DNA of 64,000 nt from Laspinema sp. D2d (lineage in GTDB: Bacteria > Cyanobacteriota > Cyanobacteriia > Cyanobacteriales > Laspinemataceae). The stretch covers positions 18,398 to 82,397 of the forward strand of contig NZ_JAMXFC010000032.1 of the NCBI RefSeq assembly GCF_025370755.1, given 5' to 3'. This document shows positions 37,741 to 46,568 of this stretch, piece after piece. Made by a program: the position numbers and the translations under genes. How positions within the stretch are numbered: the stretch's first letter is position 1; every line of letters starts with the position of its first letter. The notes below the pieces were generated by a model, which had not been told where the DNA came from, searched no databases, and saw only the letters and a list, made by a program, of their open reading frames with translations.

Positions 37741-38285
37741 CTGTAACCTTTCTGCTTCCCCCACTCTAGCCAATATCTGATCATCTCCTGAGTCTGACCT
37801 CGTTTTTCTAGGGGAACTGGATCTTCTCGACTAATGGCTTTGATTGCCCAGAACCATTGTCCGGAGTTTCGTTCCAGTTCTCGGAGTAACAAGGGGATTA
37901 CTGCTTTCCCCATGCCAATAATCTGCTGATAGGCAGGATGCATGGATGCTTTATTGGTGGAAGAGATTCCCCTTGTTTCTCTACGCCATTGATGGGCCAA
38001 TTCTAGGAAAGTCTTTTCTAATTCAGAATTAATCGATTCTAAATTTTTATTTCTGTAGGATTGATAATTTTTGGTCAACCTCCAAGTTTCCTGAGTCCCA
38101 GTTTTCCGACTCTTTTCTACATCTTCACTCTCCGCAATCCAGGTTGATTGAAGTCTATTCGGTTTGAAAAGTGAGAGGTGATATTGAACTGGAGATTTTA
38201 AAGCCAATAATTTATCTTTTCGATGGTTTTTACAAAAAAAATCTCTCTTTTCGGCTTCGGTTCTAAATTTTTTTATTTTTAACAT
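37734..38285 (-). CDS. Hypothetical protein, second gene of an unknown cassette
   Basis: A 183-residue soluble protein. The N-terminal third is basic (KIKKFRTEAEKRDFFCKNHRKDK) and the C-terminal 90 residues form an ordered helical region, ELAHQWRRETRGISS to WLEWGKQKGYRW. The latter contains GMGKAVIPLLLRELERNSGQW, which could be a HEAT-like helical pair. The start ATG lies two bases after the stop of the upstream gene. Function unknown. Confidence 0.65.
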   Translation of the reverse strand: MLKIKKFRTEAEKRDFFCKNHRKDKLLALKSPVQYHLSLFKPNRLQSTWIAESEDVEKSRKTGTQETWRLTKNYQSYRNKNLESINSELEKTFLELAHQWRRETRGISSTNKASMHPAYQQIIGMGKAVIPLLLRELERNSGQWFWAIKAISREDPVPLEKRGQTQEMIRYWLEWGKQKGYRW

Positions 38286-38287
38286 TT

Positions 38288-38971
38288 TTACTCTTCTATT
38301 TCAAGATAATTAACGTTCGCCCTTTCTATTAATTGTCTAAGAACTTTTGCTTTTTTTTCAGCCCTGTTCAATTGTTCTTGAAGGTGCTTGATATCTATTG
38401 AATCTAGGGCTAAAAAAAGTTCTTTTGATTCATCAGCTTGACGATATTCTAACTTTAAAGTATGGATAATAGTAGCACTAGCAGGGCCTTTCTCTATGTC
38501 CCTATCAAATATTGGCCTGATATCAGAAATAACTCTTGCCTTGAGAAAGATTCGCTCTTGTTCAAGTATGACGTTAGCGGCTTTAGATAAAACAGCAAGA
38601 ACCCCCCCCTGCTCCATCACTCTTAATAATCTCTGACTAAAGCGCTGTAATTGAAATTCAGTAAATTTTTGAGAAAACTCTTGAGAGGTTCTTAAAAATT
38701 CTAAAAGTGAATCCACGAATTCTTGAGGATAAAAATCAGAATCATTGAATAATAAATACAAAGAAAGAATAAAATCGGTTATTTTTTCAGCCCGTTTTAC
38801 ATCTAATTGGGTGACTTGGTTCGCAACCGCATGGGTTATTTCTTCTATGTTTAATAAAGGAGATATATTGTTGCCCAGAGATTCTACAATCTCCTCTATA
38901 ACTTCATCTTCTAATTCTACGAGTAGCTTTAAAGCAAAATGATATCTTTCAGGAATCCCTGTTATTTTCAT
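38288..38971 (-). CDS. Hypothetical helical protein, first gene of an unknown cassette
   Basis: A 227-residue, all-helical protein without a recognised domain. It ends in a coiled-coil stretch (about 195-222, LQEQLNRAEKKAKVLRQLIERA). Base composition is more AT-rich than the surrounding housekeeping genes, and HIP1 octamers are absent across the whole cassette (37258-38971), which suggests separate origin. Tight spacing makes the three genes one transcript. Confidence 0.65.
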   Translation of the reverse strand: MKITGIPERYHFALKLLVELEDEVIEEIVESLGNNISPLLNIEEITHAVANQVTQLDVKRAEKITDFILSLYLLFNDSDFYPQEFVDSLLEFLRTSQEFSQKFTEFQLQRFSQRLLRVMEQGGVLAVLSKAANVILEQERIFLKARVISDIRPIFDRDIEKGPASATIIHTLKLEYRQADESKELFLALDSIDIKHLQEQLNRAEKKAKVLRQLIERANVNYLEIEE

Positions 38972-39417
38972 AAAAATTGATTAGGAGGGTAAAGAAGGTT
39001 GAATATTTAGGGATTTTTTGTGAAATTTAACTGAGAGGGGTCACGTTTTGCTAAAAATACAAGTGCCTTTCACAGATATTAACATAATTTGAGCGGAGCA
39101 CAAGACATTAAATGTAGAGTTCCGATCCGGTTTTCAAAGACCTATTTGCTTCTAAAAGAAGCGCTTCTGTGGGGTTCCTCGCTGTAGTCTCACCCTCTGG
39201 GTGTCGCGTGCAACAGACAGACGTCCAGTAATCGGATTTTGGATTAATTCTGCCAACAATCAGAACAATCGGATATTTTAAGGGGCCTTGTACTGGGCAG
39301 CCGGAGATCGCCACACGCCTTCAGCACCTCACCATCCATCCCATACCACCTACTCGCCCAACGCAAAAAATCCCGGTGAGTCTTGACTCCCGAGAAAAAA
39401 GGGTTTTAAAAAATTAA
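38972..39417. other. Intergenic region between the cassette and tRNA-Val
   Basis: 446 bases. A minus-strand frame at 39108-39314 is open but has no ribosome site or plausible composition, so I leave it out. The tRNA terminator lies at 39365-39394. Confidence 0.45.
39365..39394 (-). terminator. Terminator of tRNA-Val(CAC)
   Basis: On the minus strand CTCGG-GAGTC pairs with GACTC-A-CCGGG (one bulge), followed by ATTTTTT. It stands about 24 bases after the tRNA 3' end. Confidence 0.65.
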
Positions 39418-39489
<72 letters not shown>

Positions 39490-39568
39490 GCACGATTTAT
39501 TACAATAGCATAGCTTTCCCTAAATGCACAAGCCCTTTACTAAAAAAAATTTGCCCCCGTCCCCAACC

Positions 39569-40300
39569 TTAATCCCCTTGGGGATATTCGTCCCATAATC
39601 GGGAGATTTTGCGCAAACTCTGGAAATCTCCGTTCCCCAAAATCAGATGATCCAGGAGAGGAATTTGTAACAATTGTCCCGCTTGCAATAACTGGCGGGT
39701 GAGTTGAATGTCTTCCGGACTGGGTTCTAAACTCCCCGAGGGGTGATTGTGGGAAATAATTGCCCGGGTGGCACCATGTCGCAAGACTTCTCGGAAAATC
39801 TCGCGGGGATGAGCAAGGGTTTCTGTTGCAGTGCCAATGGTGAGCAGTTTAGTCCCAATCAGGCGATTTTTCACGTCCAGCAGCAATAGCGCAAATCGTT
39901 CTTGGGGTTGCCACATCAGTTCATGGGAGAGGGCCGCTGCTGCTGCCTCGGGACTATCGATTTCTTTGCGTTCGGGGGGCCTGGAATAAAAGGTGCGTTT
40001 GCCGAGTTCGATCGCCGCTAAAATTGTGGTGGCTTTTGCTGGTCCTACGCCGGGAATTTCCATGAGTTCCTGGGGTGACATCTCCCGCAGCACTTCCAGG
40101 GGGTCCCGCTGATTCTCGCCGAGTTTCTGTAAAATATACTGCCCGAGTCCCACGGCGGACAATTTTCCTGGTCCTTGTCCCGTCCCTAGAAGCATGGCAA
40201 TGAGTTCGGCAGTTGCCAGACTTTTCGGACCATAGGCCATCAATCGCTCTCGGGGTCGCTCATTGGTGGGGATATCTGCAATTCTGAGGCAATAGGTCAT
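39569..40300 (-). CDS. radC: RadC family (JAB1/MPN-type) protein
   Basis: A 243-residue protein of the RadC family. The N-terminal part has a helix-hairpin-helix ([14 protein letters not shown]). The C-terminal MPN/JAB domain has the zinc motif [19 protein letters not shown]. Despite the name, a direct role in DNA repair is disputed for the family. ATG 40300 ([11 protein letters not shown]) is chosen over a longer frame. It lies between the two tRNA-Val genes. Confidence 0.93.
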   Translation of the reverse strand: MTYCLRIADIPTNERPRERLMAYGPKSLATAELIAMLLGTGQGPGKLSAVGLGQYILQKLGENQRDPLEVLREMSPQELMEIPGVGPAKATTILAAIELGKRTFYSRPPERKEIDSPEAAAAALSHELMWQPQERFALLLLDVKNRLIGTKLLTIGTATETLAHPREIFREVLRHGATRAIISHNHPSGSLEPSPEDIQLTRQLLQAGQLLQIPLLDHLILGNGDFQSLRKISRLWDEYPQGD

Positions 40301-40401
40301 GGGCCAACCCAAAACTCATTTTTCGCGAGTTTATCATAACGCTGAGTCATGAACCAAGCGATCGCCCTGAGGGTTGCCTTTGGTTTCATAACATTTCACA
40401 A

Positions 40402-40473
<72 letters not shown>

Positions 40474-40518
40474 TTTTTTCCCGACGGATCACATCATAAC
40501 ACAGTTTTTGGAAATTTC

Positions 40519-41142
40519 ATGCCATCTGGTCGAACTCATGACGAAATTACTTTGTGGAGCTTACCCTTGGTGGCAGGAGGGACATACGCACAGACCCGCA
40601 GCAGCAGTCTGACGCTGATTGTTGCCGGTGGGTTTTTGTTTAGTGGACTGATGTTTGGCCCGGATTTGGATATCTATTCTCAGCAGTTTCAGCGCTGGGG
40701 TTGGCTGCGGTGGATCTGGCTGCCTTATCAACACAGTTTACATCATCGCTCATTTTTGTCTCATGGGCCATTGGTAGGGACGGCGTTGCGGATCCTCTAT
40801 TTAGGGATTTGGATTGGGGCGATCGCCTTTGGAGTGGTCCTCGTGGGGGATTACCTGGGACTGTTTACTTGGAATCCGCCAATGGCATCAGCGGCGATCG
40901 GCCAAACCATCAAACAACACCCAATGGAAGGAGTGGCCCTCTTCCTCGGATTAGAACTGGGGGCCATGAGTCATTCCCTCAGTGATTGGATTGGGTCCGC
41001 TTACAAGCGATTCAAAAAATACGGATGGTCTGCTATTTTTAATCCAAGCAAAAAACCCCGAACTCCCACCAAAAAGCGCATTAAGCGTCACGCCTCCCGC
41101 AACACGCGCCCCCAAAGAGCCTCTACGAAGCATAAATCTTAA
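40519..41142 (+). CDS. DUF2227-type putative metal-binding membrane protein
   Basis: A 207-residue protein with about three membrane spans and a metal-ligand pattern: GPDLDIYSQQ, then SLHHRSFLSHGPL, with another His in the AMSHSLSDWIGS segment. The N-terminus MPSGRTHDEIT is also typical of the DUF2227 group. The tail (about 175-207) is strongly basic. Function of the family is unknown. It starts 45 bases from the tRNA-Val(TAC) 5' end. Confidence 0.8.
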   Translation: MPSGRTHDEITLWSLPLVAGGTYAQTRSSSLTLIVAGGFLFSGLMFGPDLDIYSQQFQRWGWLRWIWLPYQHSLHHRSFLSHGPLVGTALRILYLGIWIGAIAFGVVLVGDYLGLFTWNPPMASAAIGQTIKQHPMEGVALFLGLELGAMSHSLSDWIGSAYKRFKKYGWSAIFNPSKKPRTPTKKRIKRHASRNTRPQRASTKHKS

Positions 41143-41174
41143 GTTTAATCCCGGCTTGAAATATATTGGAGACG

Positions 41175-41642
41175 ATGCCCACAAGAGATACTATCCATAA
41201 TAGTGTTAAACAAGCCCTCATCAAAGAAGGTTGGCAAATCACCGACGATCCTTATATCATTTCATACGGTGAGCGTTTTTTGTTTGTTGATTTAGCGGCT
41301 ACGGAATTATCAATCAATGAGGCGGTAACCGGACAATTCATTGGTGCTGAACAGAAAAATCAGCGGATTGCCATCGAAATTAAAGCCTTTCGCAACCCCT
41401 CTGCGATCGCCGATTTAGAGCAAGCTATTGGTCAATATATTCTTTATCGGTTGTTACTCCAAGAGGTCGAGCCAGACCGGATAATTTATTTAGCGATTCC
41501 CGAGATAACTTACTTAGATATATTTAGGGAAACAATGGGTGAGTTAGTGATCTCTAAACTTTCTCTCAAATCAATTATTGTAGATATCCAAGAAGCAGAG
41601 GTAAAACAATGGATACCAGCCAGACTTATCGAGACATTGTAA
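41175..41642 (+). CDS. xisH: XisH-like protein
   Basis: A 155-residue protein resembling XisH, first named as a factor controlling excision of the fdxN element in heterocystous cyanobacteria. Restriction-endonuclease-like core: FVDLAATEL, then RIAIEIKAFRNPS with the ExK motif, and QAIGQYILYRLLL. ATG 41175 (MPTRDTIHNSV) follows GGAG at four bases. An insertion of roughly 15 residues (about 40-55) makes it longer than the usual 138. It overlaps xisI by 34 bases. No fdxN element is nearby, so the role here is unknown. Confidence 0.88.
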   Translation: MPTRDTIHNSVKQALIKEGWQITDDPYIISYGERFLFVDLAATELSINEAVTGQFIGAEQKNQRIAIEIKAFRNPSAIADLEQAIGQYILYRLLLQEVEPDRIIYLAIPEITYLDIFRETMGELVISKLSLKSIIVDIQEAEVKQWIPARLIETL

Positions 41643-41932
41643 AACAGGTAATTCTAGGTTACGCTCAATTAAAGCCCTCTCACGGAGACATCCGATTAGA
41701 TCCGGTTTTTGATGAAACTAGAGACCGCTATGCGCTCATGCAAGTCGGGTGGGATAGAGGCCGTCGAGTGAGAGGCAATTTAATTTATGTGGTCTTACAA
41801 GATGGTTGTGTTTATATTGAATATGATGGAATGGAACGCAGTATTACCGAAGATTTAATGAATCAAGGTATTCCCCAAAATAAAATTGTTTTAGCCTTTT
41901 TGTCCGATACTGAAAAAGTGCTAGTTGGCTAA
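41609..41932 (+). CDS. xisI: XisI-like protein
   Basis: A 107-residue protein of the XisI family, the obligate neighbour of XisH. Recognisable by YRDIVKQVILGYAQLKPSHGDIRLDPVFDETRDRYALMQVGWD and the end GIPQNKIVLAF. Its start lies inside xisH (34-base overlap), so translation is coupled. The pair may work as a complex; its molecular role is not established. Confidence 0.9.
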   Translation: MDTSQTYRDIVKQVILGYAQLKPSHGDIRLDPVFDETRDRYALMQVGWDRGRRVRGNLIYVVLQDGCVYIEYDGMERSITEDLMNQGIPQNKIVLAFLSDTEKVLVG

Positions 41933-41987
41933 ATTTGTTAATTTTTTGGTATAGAAGTCTCCTGTAGTAACCCAGGTATCACCCTAA

Positions 41988-42836
41988 ATGTCAAATCCTG
42001 AATTTGTCAACTCAACCCCTTCTCATTCTGCCGCCTTACCTGCCTTGGAAAAGTTAATCCAGGTGGTGGCACAGTTGCGATCGCCTGAAGGCGGATGTCC
42101 CTGGGATTTAGCCCAAACTCCTGAAAGTTTAATCCCTTACATTATAGAAGAAGCATACGAAGTGGTTGATGCCATTAAAAGTGGTGATAAAGAAGCCATT
42201 GCGGAAGAACTCGGCGATTTATTATTACAAGTTGTTTTGCAATCCCAAATAGCAAGTGAATTTAACCAGTTTAATCTAACTGAAGTCGCTGAGGGAATTG
42301 CGGAAAAACTGATTCGCCGACATCCTCATGTTTTTGGTGATATTGAAGTAAGTAGCGTTGAGGAAGTCCGGACTAATTGGGAGCAAATCAAGGCCGAAGA
42401 AAAAGGAGAAACTGCATCGAATGTTAAACCTTTAAGTGAAAAATTGAGTCGATATGCTCGGACTTCACCGCCTTTAATGGCGGGAATGAAGATTTCCCAA
42501 AAAGCCGCTGCTGTAGGGTTTGAATGGGATAATATTGAGGGAGTTTGGGAGAAATTTGAGGAAGAATTAGGGGAATTTCGTTATGCGATCGCCCATGAAG
42601 ATAAAGCACGCCAACAAGCAGAACTAGGGGATTTATTATTTGTGGTGATTAATCTCGCTCGCTGGTATGATTTAGACCCATCGGAGGGGTTGTTAGAGAC
42701 CAATCATCGATTTGTCCAGAGATTTTCTAAACTGGAAGCCGCTTGCGATCGGCCTTTGTCTGAATATAGTATTGAAGAATTAGAAGAAGTTTGGCAACGC
42801 ATTAAAGTGCTTTTGGCAAAACAAAAGCAAGGGTGA
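41988..42836 (+). CDS. mazG: Nucleoside triphosphate pyrophosphohydrolase MazG
   Basis: A 282-residue, all-helical, Mg-dependent enzyme that hydrolyses (d)NTPs to monophosphate and pyrophosphate. The two tandem MazG domains are clear: GGCPWDLAQTPESLIPYIIEEAYEVVDAI with EELGDLLLQVVLQ, and later FEEELGEFRYAIAH with ELGDLLFVVINLARW. The EExxE and EXXD metal motifs are present. Length is normal for the two-domain type. Confidence 0.93.
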   Translation: MSNPEFVNSTPSHSAALPALEKLIQVVAQLRSPEGGCPWDLAQTPESLIPYIIEEAYEVVDAIKSGDKEAIAEELGDLLLQVVLQSQIASEFNQFNLTEVAEGIAEKLIRRHPHVFGDIEVSSVEEVRTNWEQIKAEEKGETASNVKPLSEKLSRYARTSPPLMAGMKISQKAAAVGFEWDNIEGVWEKFEEELGEFRYAIAHEDKARQQAELGDLLFVVINLARWYDLDPSEGLLETNHRFVQRFSKLEAACDRPLSEYSIEELEEVWQRIKVLLAKQKQG

Positions 42837-42881
42837 GGATGAGTAGTATGGGGAGGATAGGGAAGGATGTTAAAGGTTACA

Positions 42882-42924
42882 ACTTCAGTCGTTTCTCCTC
42901 CATGTTCGTAGTAACAACTGAAGT
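42882..42924. repeat. CTGAAGT-family inverted repeat, copy 2
   Basis: ACTTCAGT at 42882-42889 pairs with ACTGAAGT at 42917-42924; the enclosed sequence includes TTCGTAGTAAC, which is also found in copy 3 at 57699. A weaker, incomplete member of the family. Confidence 0.55.
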
Positions 42925-42960
42925 CGTTTCTTCTCCCCCATCTCCCGTCTATCTCCCGTC

Positions 42961-43040
42961 TCTCCCCCATCCTCCCCATCTCCCGTCTCTCCCCCATCCT
43001 CCCCATCTCCCGTCTCTCCCCCATCCTCCCCATCTCCCAT
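42961..43040. repeat. 27-bp pyrimidine tandem repeat
   Basis: Almost three copies (42961-42987, 42988-43014, 43015-43039) of a C/T-only unit. A purine-rich stretch at 42848-42869 contains the complement of its core, so the region from 42848 could fold back on itself. It lies directly upstream of arsR. Confidence 0.8.
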
Positions 43041-43075
43041 GCTAAAATCGGGCCTAGATATTTCAGGAAAAGTTG

Positions 43076-43405
43076 ATGGTTAATACCACTGAGAATGCAC
43101 CGACAGAGATTGCAGCGGGTTTTCATGCCTTTTCTGACCCGTTGCGGATTTCAATTTTGGAATTGCTGCGCGATCGCGAGTTGTGTGTCTGTGAACTGTG
43201 CGAAATTCTCGCGGTGAGCCAATCTAAGCTGTCGTTTCACCTCAAAACCCTCAAGGAAGCAGCTTTAGTTCGTTCTCGCCAAGAAGGTCGCTGGATCTAC
43301 TACAGTCTGAATATTCCTCAGTTTGCTTGCCTCGAACAGTACCTGGCGGAGTACCGTCGGTTTAGTCCTATTCTCCCAGCAAGGCCCTGTAATGGAGATT
43401 CCTGA
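43076..43405 (+). CDS. arsR: ArsR-family arsenic-responsive repressor
   Basis: A 109-residue winged-helix repressor. The DNA-binding and sensing segment holds the canonical As(III) site ELCVCEL (two Cys), then EILAVSQSKLSFHLKTLKEA. Arsenite binding releases it from DNA. ATG 43076 is preferred over TTG 43073. It heads the run of arsenic and phosphate genes. Its likely operators are at 43437-43452 and 44567-44582; none is evident before arsR itself. Confidence 0.92.
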   Translation: MVNTTENAPTEIAAGFHAFSDPLRISILELLRDRELCVCELCEILAVSQSKLSFHLKTLKEAALVRSRQEGRWIYYSLNIPQFACLEQYLAEYRRFSPILPARPCNGDS

Positions 43406-43412
43406 ATTTCAC

Positions 43413-43431
43413 CTTTACTAAAATTTAACCT
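43413..43431 (+). promoter_or_regulatory. Pho-box-like repeats before the sphX-like gene
   Basis: CTTTACTA (43413-43420) and TTTAACCT (43424-43431) are 11 bases apart, matching the CTTAACCT-type repeats bound by the cyanobacterial PhoB/SphR regulator. A -10 element TATATT stands at 43452-43457, with no good -35, as expected for an activated promoter. Confidence 0.45.
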
Positions 43432-43436
43432 AACTC

Positions 43437-43452
43437 ATCAAGTTTTATTGAT
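43437..43452 (+). promoter_or_regulatory. ArsR operator before the sphX-like gene
   Basis: ATCAAGTTTTATTGAT, an exact match to the ATCAA-N6-TTGAT palindrome described for cyanobacterial ArsR. It ends at the start of the TATATT -10 element, so binding would block transcription. Confidence 0.75.
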
Positions 43453-43494
43453 ATATTCACCCTATACCCCGTAATTGTTTTTGGGGAAAGGGTT

Positions 43495-44523
43495 ATGAAC
43501 GCAACAGCACAGCGGGTTTTGAGCAGCGTAAAACAGTGGGCGGCGATCGCTGGAGTAGCGGCCCTGTTGACATCCTGCCAAAGCAGCAATTCTCAAGTCT
43601 TACAACCCATCATCATGGATGGGTCTTCTACGGTCTATCCGATTACCCAGGCGATCGCCGACTCCTATCGAGAAACCCATCCCAATCCGGCAGAAGTGAC
43701 CGTTGAATTCTCCGGGACTGGGGGTGGTTTTCGCAAATTCTGTGCCGGAGAAACCACCATTAATAACGCTTCACGACCGATTAGCCTAGAAGAGATGGCC
43801 GCCTGTCGAGACTCTGGCGTTCCCTATATCGAATTACCGATCGCCTTTGATGCCATTACCCTGGTCGTTCACCCCGATAATACCTGGGTCGATCGCCTTA
43901 CGGTGGAGGAGTTAAAGAAAATTTGGGAACCCAAGGCGCAAGGGAGAATTGTCAAATGGAATCAGGTGAGGTCCTCTTGGCCTGATCGCCCCTTGACCTT
44001 ATTCGGTCCAGGTCAAGACTCTGGGACTTTTGACTATTTCACTGAGGCAGTCGTGGGGGAAACCGATGCAAGTCGCAATGACTATACCGCCAGTGAGGAT
44101 GATGATGCGCTGGTTGAGGGCGTGCGTCGGGACCCCAATGCCCTGGGTTATTTCGGCTATGCCTACTATGAAGCCCACCGGGACGGACTCAAGGCGATCG
44201 CCCTCGACGGGGGCACAGGTCCAATTATGCCCTCTCGCGAAACCGTGGAAAGTGCCCAATATCAGCCCCTTTCCCGTCCCCTGTTTATTTATGTCAATGC
44301 CGACGCCGCCCAGAAAAATCCTGCACTTCAGGCTTTTGTCGAATTTTACCTAGAGAAAGCACCCGAAATTATCCCCACAGTCGGCTATATCCCCTTACCA
44401 GAAGAAGGCTACCGTTTGGCTTACATCCATTTTCACCGACACAAAGTCGGCACAGTCTTTGAAGGCAAAGCTGCTTTTGATTTAACCATCGGCGAATTGC
44501 TGACCAAACAAGCCAAGTTTTAG
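43495..44523 (+). CDS. sphX: SphX-type phosphate-binding lipoprotein, arsenic-linked
   Basis: A 342-residue periplasmic solute-binding protein of the PstS/SphX type, with a lipoprotein signal (LLTSCQ). Phosphate-binding blocks: [10 protein letters not shown] (loop 1), [24 protein letters not shown] and [13 protein letters not shown]. It resembles the PstS of the second operon (62406-63446) more than the classical PstS at 46569. It is placed between arsR and ACR3 and carries both an ArsR operator and Pho-box-like repeats. Binding of phosphate, or discrimination against arsenate, is inferred. Symbol given by family resemblance. Confidence 0.85.
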   Translation: MNATAQRVLSSVKQWAAIAGVAALLTSCQSSNSQVLQPIIMDGSSTVYPITQAIADSYRETHPNPAEVTVEFSGTGGGFRKFCAGETTINNASRPISLEEMAACRDSGVPYIELPIAFDAITLVVHPDNTWVDRLTVEELKKIWEPKAQGRIVKWNQVRSSWPDRPLTLFGPGQDSGTFDYFTEAVVGETDASRNDYTASEDDDALVEGVRRDPNALGYFGYAYYEAHRDGLKAIALDGGTGPIMPSRETVESAQYQPLSRPLFIYVNADAAQKNPALQAFVEFYLEKAPEIIPTVGYIPLPEEGYRLAYIHFHRHKVGTVFEGKAAFDLTIGELLTKQAKF

Positions 44524-44538
44524 GTCCCCCGGGCTCAT

Positions 44539-44554
44539 ATCAAGTTTTGTTGAA
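44539..44554 (+). promoter_or_regulatory. Imperfect ArsR half-operator
   Basis: ATCAAGTTTTGTTGAA, one base from the palindrome consensus, lying 13 bases before the perfect operator. It may act as an auxiliary site. Confidence 0.4.
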
Positions 44555-44559
44555 ATAAA

Positions 44560-44589
44560 TTGACTCATCAACTTTTATTGATGTATGAT
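44560..44589 (+). promoter_or_regulatory. ACR3 promoter with ArsR operator in the spacer
   Basis: TTGACT (44560-44565) and TATGAT (44584-44589) are 18 bases apart. The exact palindrome ATCAACTTTTATTGAT (44567-44582) fills the spacer, the textbook position for repression. Confidence 0.8.
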
Positions 44590-44627
44590 TTAGAGCGATA
44601 GAGCTTGTAAGGACGAGGGCAATTGTC

Positions 44628-45779
44628 ATGAATGAGGCAAACGAGCAGTTGAGGCAGCCGGTAAAAGCCGGTGGGAAACTGAGTGTTTTTGAGCGATACC
44701 TGACCCTGTGGGTCTTTTTGTGCATCATTGCCGGGATTGTTCTGGGAAAACTGTTTCCCGGGGTGGCAGTTACCCTCGATGCCATGAGTATCTATCAGGT
44801 GTCCATTCCGATCGCCATCTGCCTATTTTTCATGATGTATCCGATCATGGTGAAAATCGATTTCACCCAGGCAGCCAATGCAATGAGAGCACCGAAACCT
44901 GTGCTGTTGACCTTAGTTGTGAATTGGTTAATTAAACCCTTCACAATGGTGGCTTTTGCTCAATTTTTCTTGGGTTGGTTATTTCGTCCCTTGATTGTGG
45001 GTACAGAAATTATTAACAACGAGACCATTGACATTGCCAGTTCTTACATTGCCGGAACCATCTTATTAGGAATTGCCCCTTGTACGGCGATGGTGTTGAT
45101 GTGGGGATATCTCTCCTTTAGCAATCAGGGACATACCTTGGTGATGGTGGCAATCAACTCCCTGGCAATGCTATTTTTGTATGCGCCTCTGGGGAGATGG
45201 TTGCTGGCAGCGAATGATTTAACCGTTCCCTGGCAAACCATTGTGTTATCGGTGCTCATTTATGTGGGATTACCTTTGGTGGCGGGGATGTACAGCCGAT
45301 ATTGGATTTTCAAAAATAAAGGCCGTCAGTGGTTTGAACGGAAATTTTTGAAATATTTGACGCCGATTTCGATTACAGCCTTGCTGATTACGTTGGTGTT
45401 GCTATTTTCGTTCAAGGGAGATTTAATTGTTAACAATCCCCTACATATTCTCTTGATTGCGGTTCCCCTGTTCATTCAAACCAATTTTATTTTTTTAATC
45501 AGTTATGTGGCAGCCTTAAAACTGAATATTTCTTACGAAGATGCGGCTCCCGCTGCTTTAATTGGGGCCAGTAATCATTTTGAAGTTGCGATCGCCACGG
45601 CGGTGATGCTGTTTGGCTTAAATTCTGGTGCCGCACTCGCAACGGTAGTCGGGGTTTTAATCGAAGTGCCAGTCATGTTAATGCTCGTAGAGGTTTGTAA
45701 GAAGACGGCGAACTGGTTTCCCCGAGAACCCGAGAAGGCGACGTTACGAGATCCCCGTTGTTTTCCCAGTTTCAAGTAA
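44628..45779 (+). CDS. acr3: ACR3-family arsenite efflux transporter
   Basis: A 383-residue inner-membrane protein with about ten spans that exports As(III). The family signature is around [20 protein letters not shown] with its functional Cys, and [18 protein letters not shown]. Starts with ATG 44628. Controlled by the promoter-operator directly upstream; arsC follows 60 bases downstream. Some cyanobacterial literature calls this gene arsB, but the sequence is ACR3, not ArsB. Confidence 0.95.
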   Translation: MNEANEQLRQPVKAGGKLSVFERYLTLWVFLCIIAGIVLGKLFPGVAVTLDAMSIYQVSIPIAICLFFMMYPIMVKIDFTQAANAMRAPKPVLLTLVVNWLIKPFTMVAFAQFFLGWLFRPLIVGTEIINNETIDIASSYIAGTILLGIAPCTAMVLMWGYLSFSNQGHTLVMVAINSLAMLFLYAPLGRWLLAANDLTVPWQTIVLSVLIYVGLPLVAGMYSRYWIFKNKGRQWFERKFLKYLTPISITALLITLVLLFSFKGDLIVNNPLHILLIAVPLFIQTNFIFLISYVAALKLNISYEDAAPAALIGASNHFEVAIATAVMLFGLNSGAALATVVGVLIEVPVMLMLVEVCKKTANWFPREPEKATLRDPRCFPSFK

Positions 45780-45839
45780 ACCCGGTGGGGAAAAGTTTTC
45801 CACACATTGTCCACATTAATTTAGGAGAAAAAAGTCATC

Positions 45840-46250
45840 ATGAAAAAAGTAATGTTTGTTTGTAAGCGCAATTCCTGCCGATCGCAAATGGCGGAAGGAT
45901 TTGCTAAAACCTTGGGTGAGGGAAAAATTGAAGTCACCAGTTCTGGTTTAGAATCCAGTCGAGTCCATCCAACGGCGGTGGAGGTGATGGAAGAAATCGG
46001 GGTAGATATTACGAATCAAACCTCGGATCCGTTGAGTGATTTTCAGGCAGAGGATTATGATGCGGTGATTTCCCTGTGTGGTTGTGGGGTGAATTTACCC
46101 GAAGCGTGGGTATTGCGAGAGGTGTTTGAGGATTGGGAATTGGAAGATCCGGATGGGAAATCTTTGGAAACCTTTCGGACAGTGCGGGATGAGATTAAAG
46201 CGCGGGTGAGCAAACTGATAGAGGCGATCGCCACTGAAGTTCCCGTATAA
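45840..46250 (+). CDS. arsC: Arsenate reductase, glutathione/glutaredoxin-linked LMW-phosphatase type
   Basis: A 136-residue enzyme reducing arsenate to arsenite, which ACR3 then exports. It has the fold of low-molecular-weight phosphatases. Cys8 is in FVCKRNSCRSQMAEGF, and Cys80 and Cys82 are in ISLCGCGVNLP; these three positions match the Synechocystis-type enzyme. GGAG stands before the ATG. Likely cotranscribed with ACR3. Confidence 0.93.
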   Translation: MKKVMFVCKRNSCRSQMAEGFAKTLGEGKIEVTSSGLESSRVHPTAVEVMEEIGVDITNQTSDPLSDFQAEDYDAVISLCGCGVNLPEAWVLREVFEDWELEDPDGKSLETFRTVRDEIKARVSKLIEAIATEVPV

Positions 46251-46568
46251 GGCGAGGATCTGGGGAGAGTTCTGATGTTTTGATAGCCCTCCCCGGGATT
46301 AGTGGAGGGGGCTAAAGTCAATGTTATGCTGAATCCGATTATCCTGGCCCCTCTGATGCATTAATTGATCCAATTTGTTGTCAAATTGGCTACCGTTTAC
46401 AACTTCCAAACCCCTTTGGACAAAGTAATGAGCTAGAATTGCAAGGATCGGGGCAAAACTTTAAGGCAGAGACTTTAACGCCTATTAACCCAATCTTTAC
46501 CCTAAAGAGGTATTCTGCAATCGTTATCGTCACACAAACACCGAAACTTAAACCTACCCATTCCGATC
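46251..46568. other. Region between arsC and pstS
   Basis: 318 bases. A weak GC-rich inverted repeat lies at 46284-46314 (TAGCCC ... GGGCTA) and may end the arsenic transcript; no T-run follows. The Pho-box-like repeats at 46460-46502 belong to the pstS promoter. Confidence 0.5.
46460..46502 (+). promoter_or_regulatory. Pho-box-like repeats of the pst operon
   Basis: TTTAACGC (46474), ATTAACCC (46484) and CTTTACCC (46495) follow one another at 10-11-base steps, with a weaker TTTAAGGC at 46460. TATTCT at 46511 could be the -10. The element CTTTACCC is identical in the second pst operon near 63622. Confidence 0.5.

Noticed and set aside
39108..39314. A 68-codon minus-strand open frame in the gap before tRNA-Val.
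   Set aside because: No ribosome site, no domain-like pattern and composition unlike the neighbours; it reads as chance.
42704..43126. Open frames across the 27-bp repeat coding for GRMGERRE-type repeats.
   Set aside because: They are produced by the C/T tandem repeat itself, on both strands, and overlap the mazG and arsR genes.
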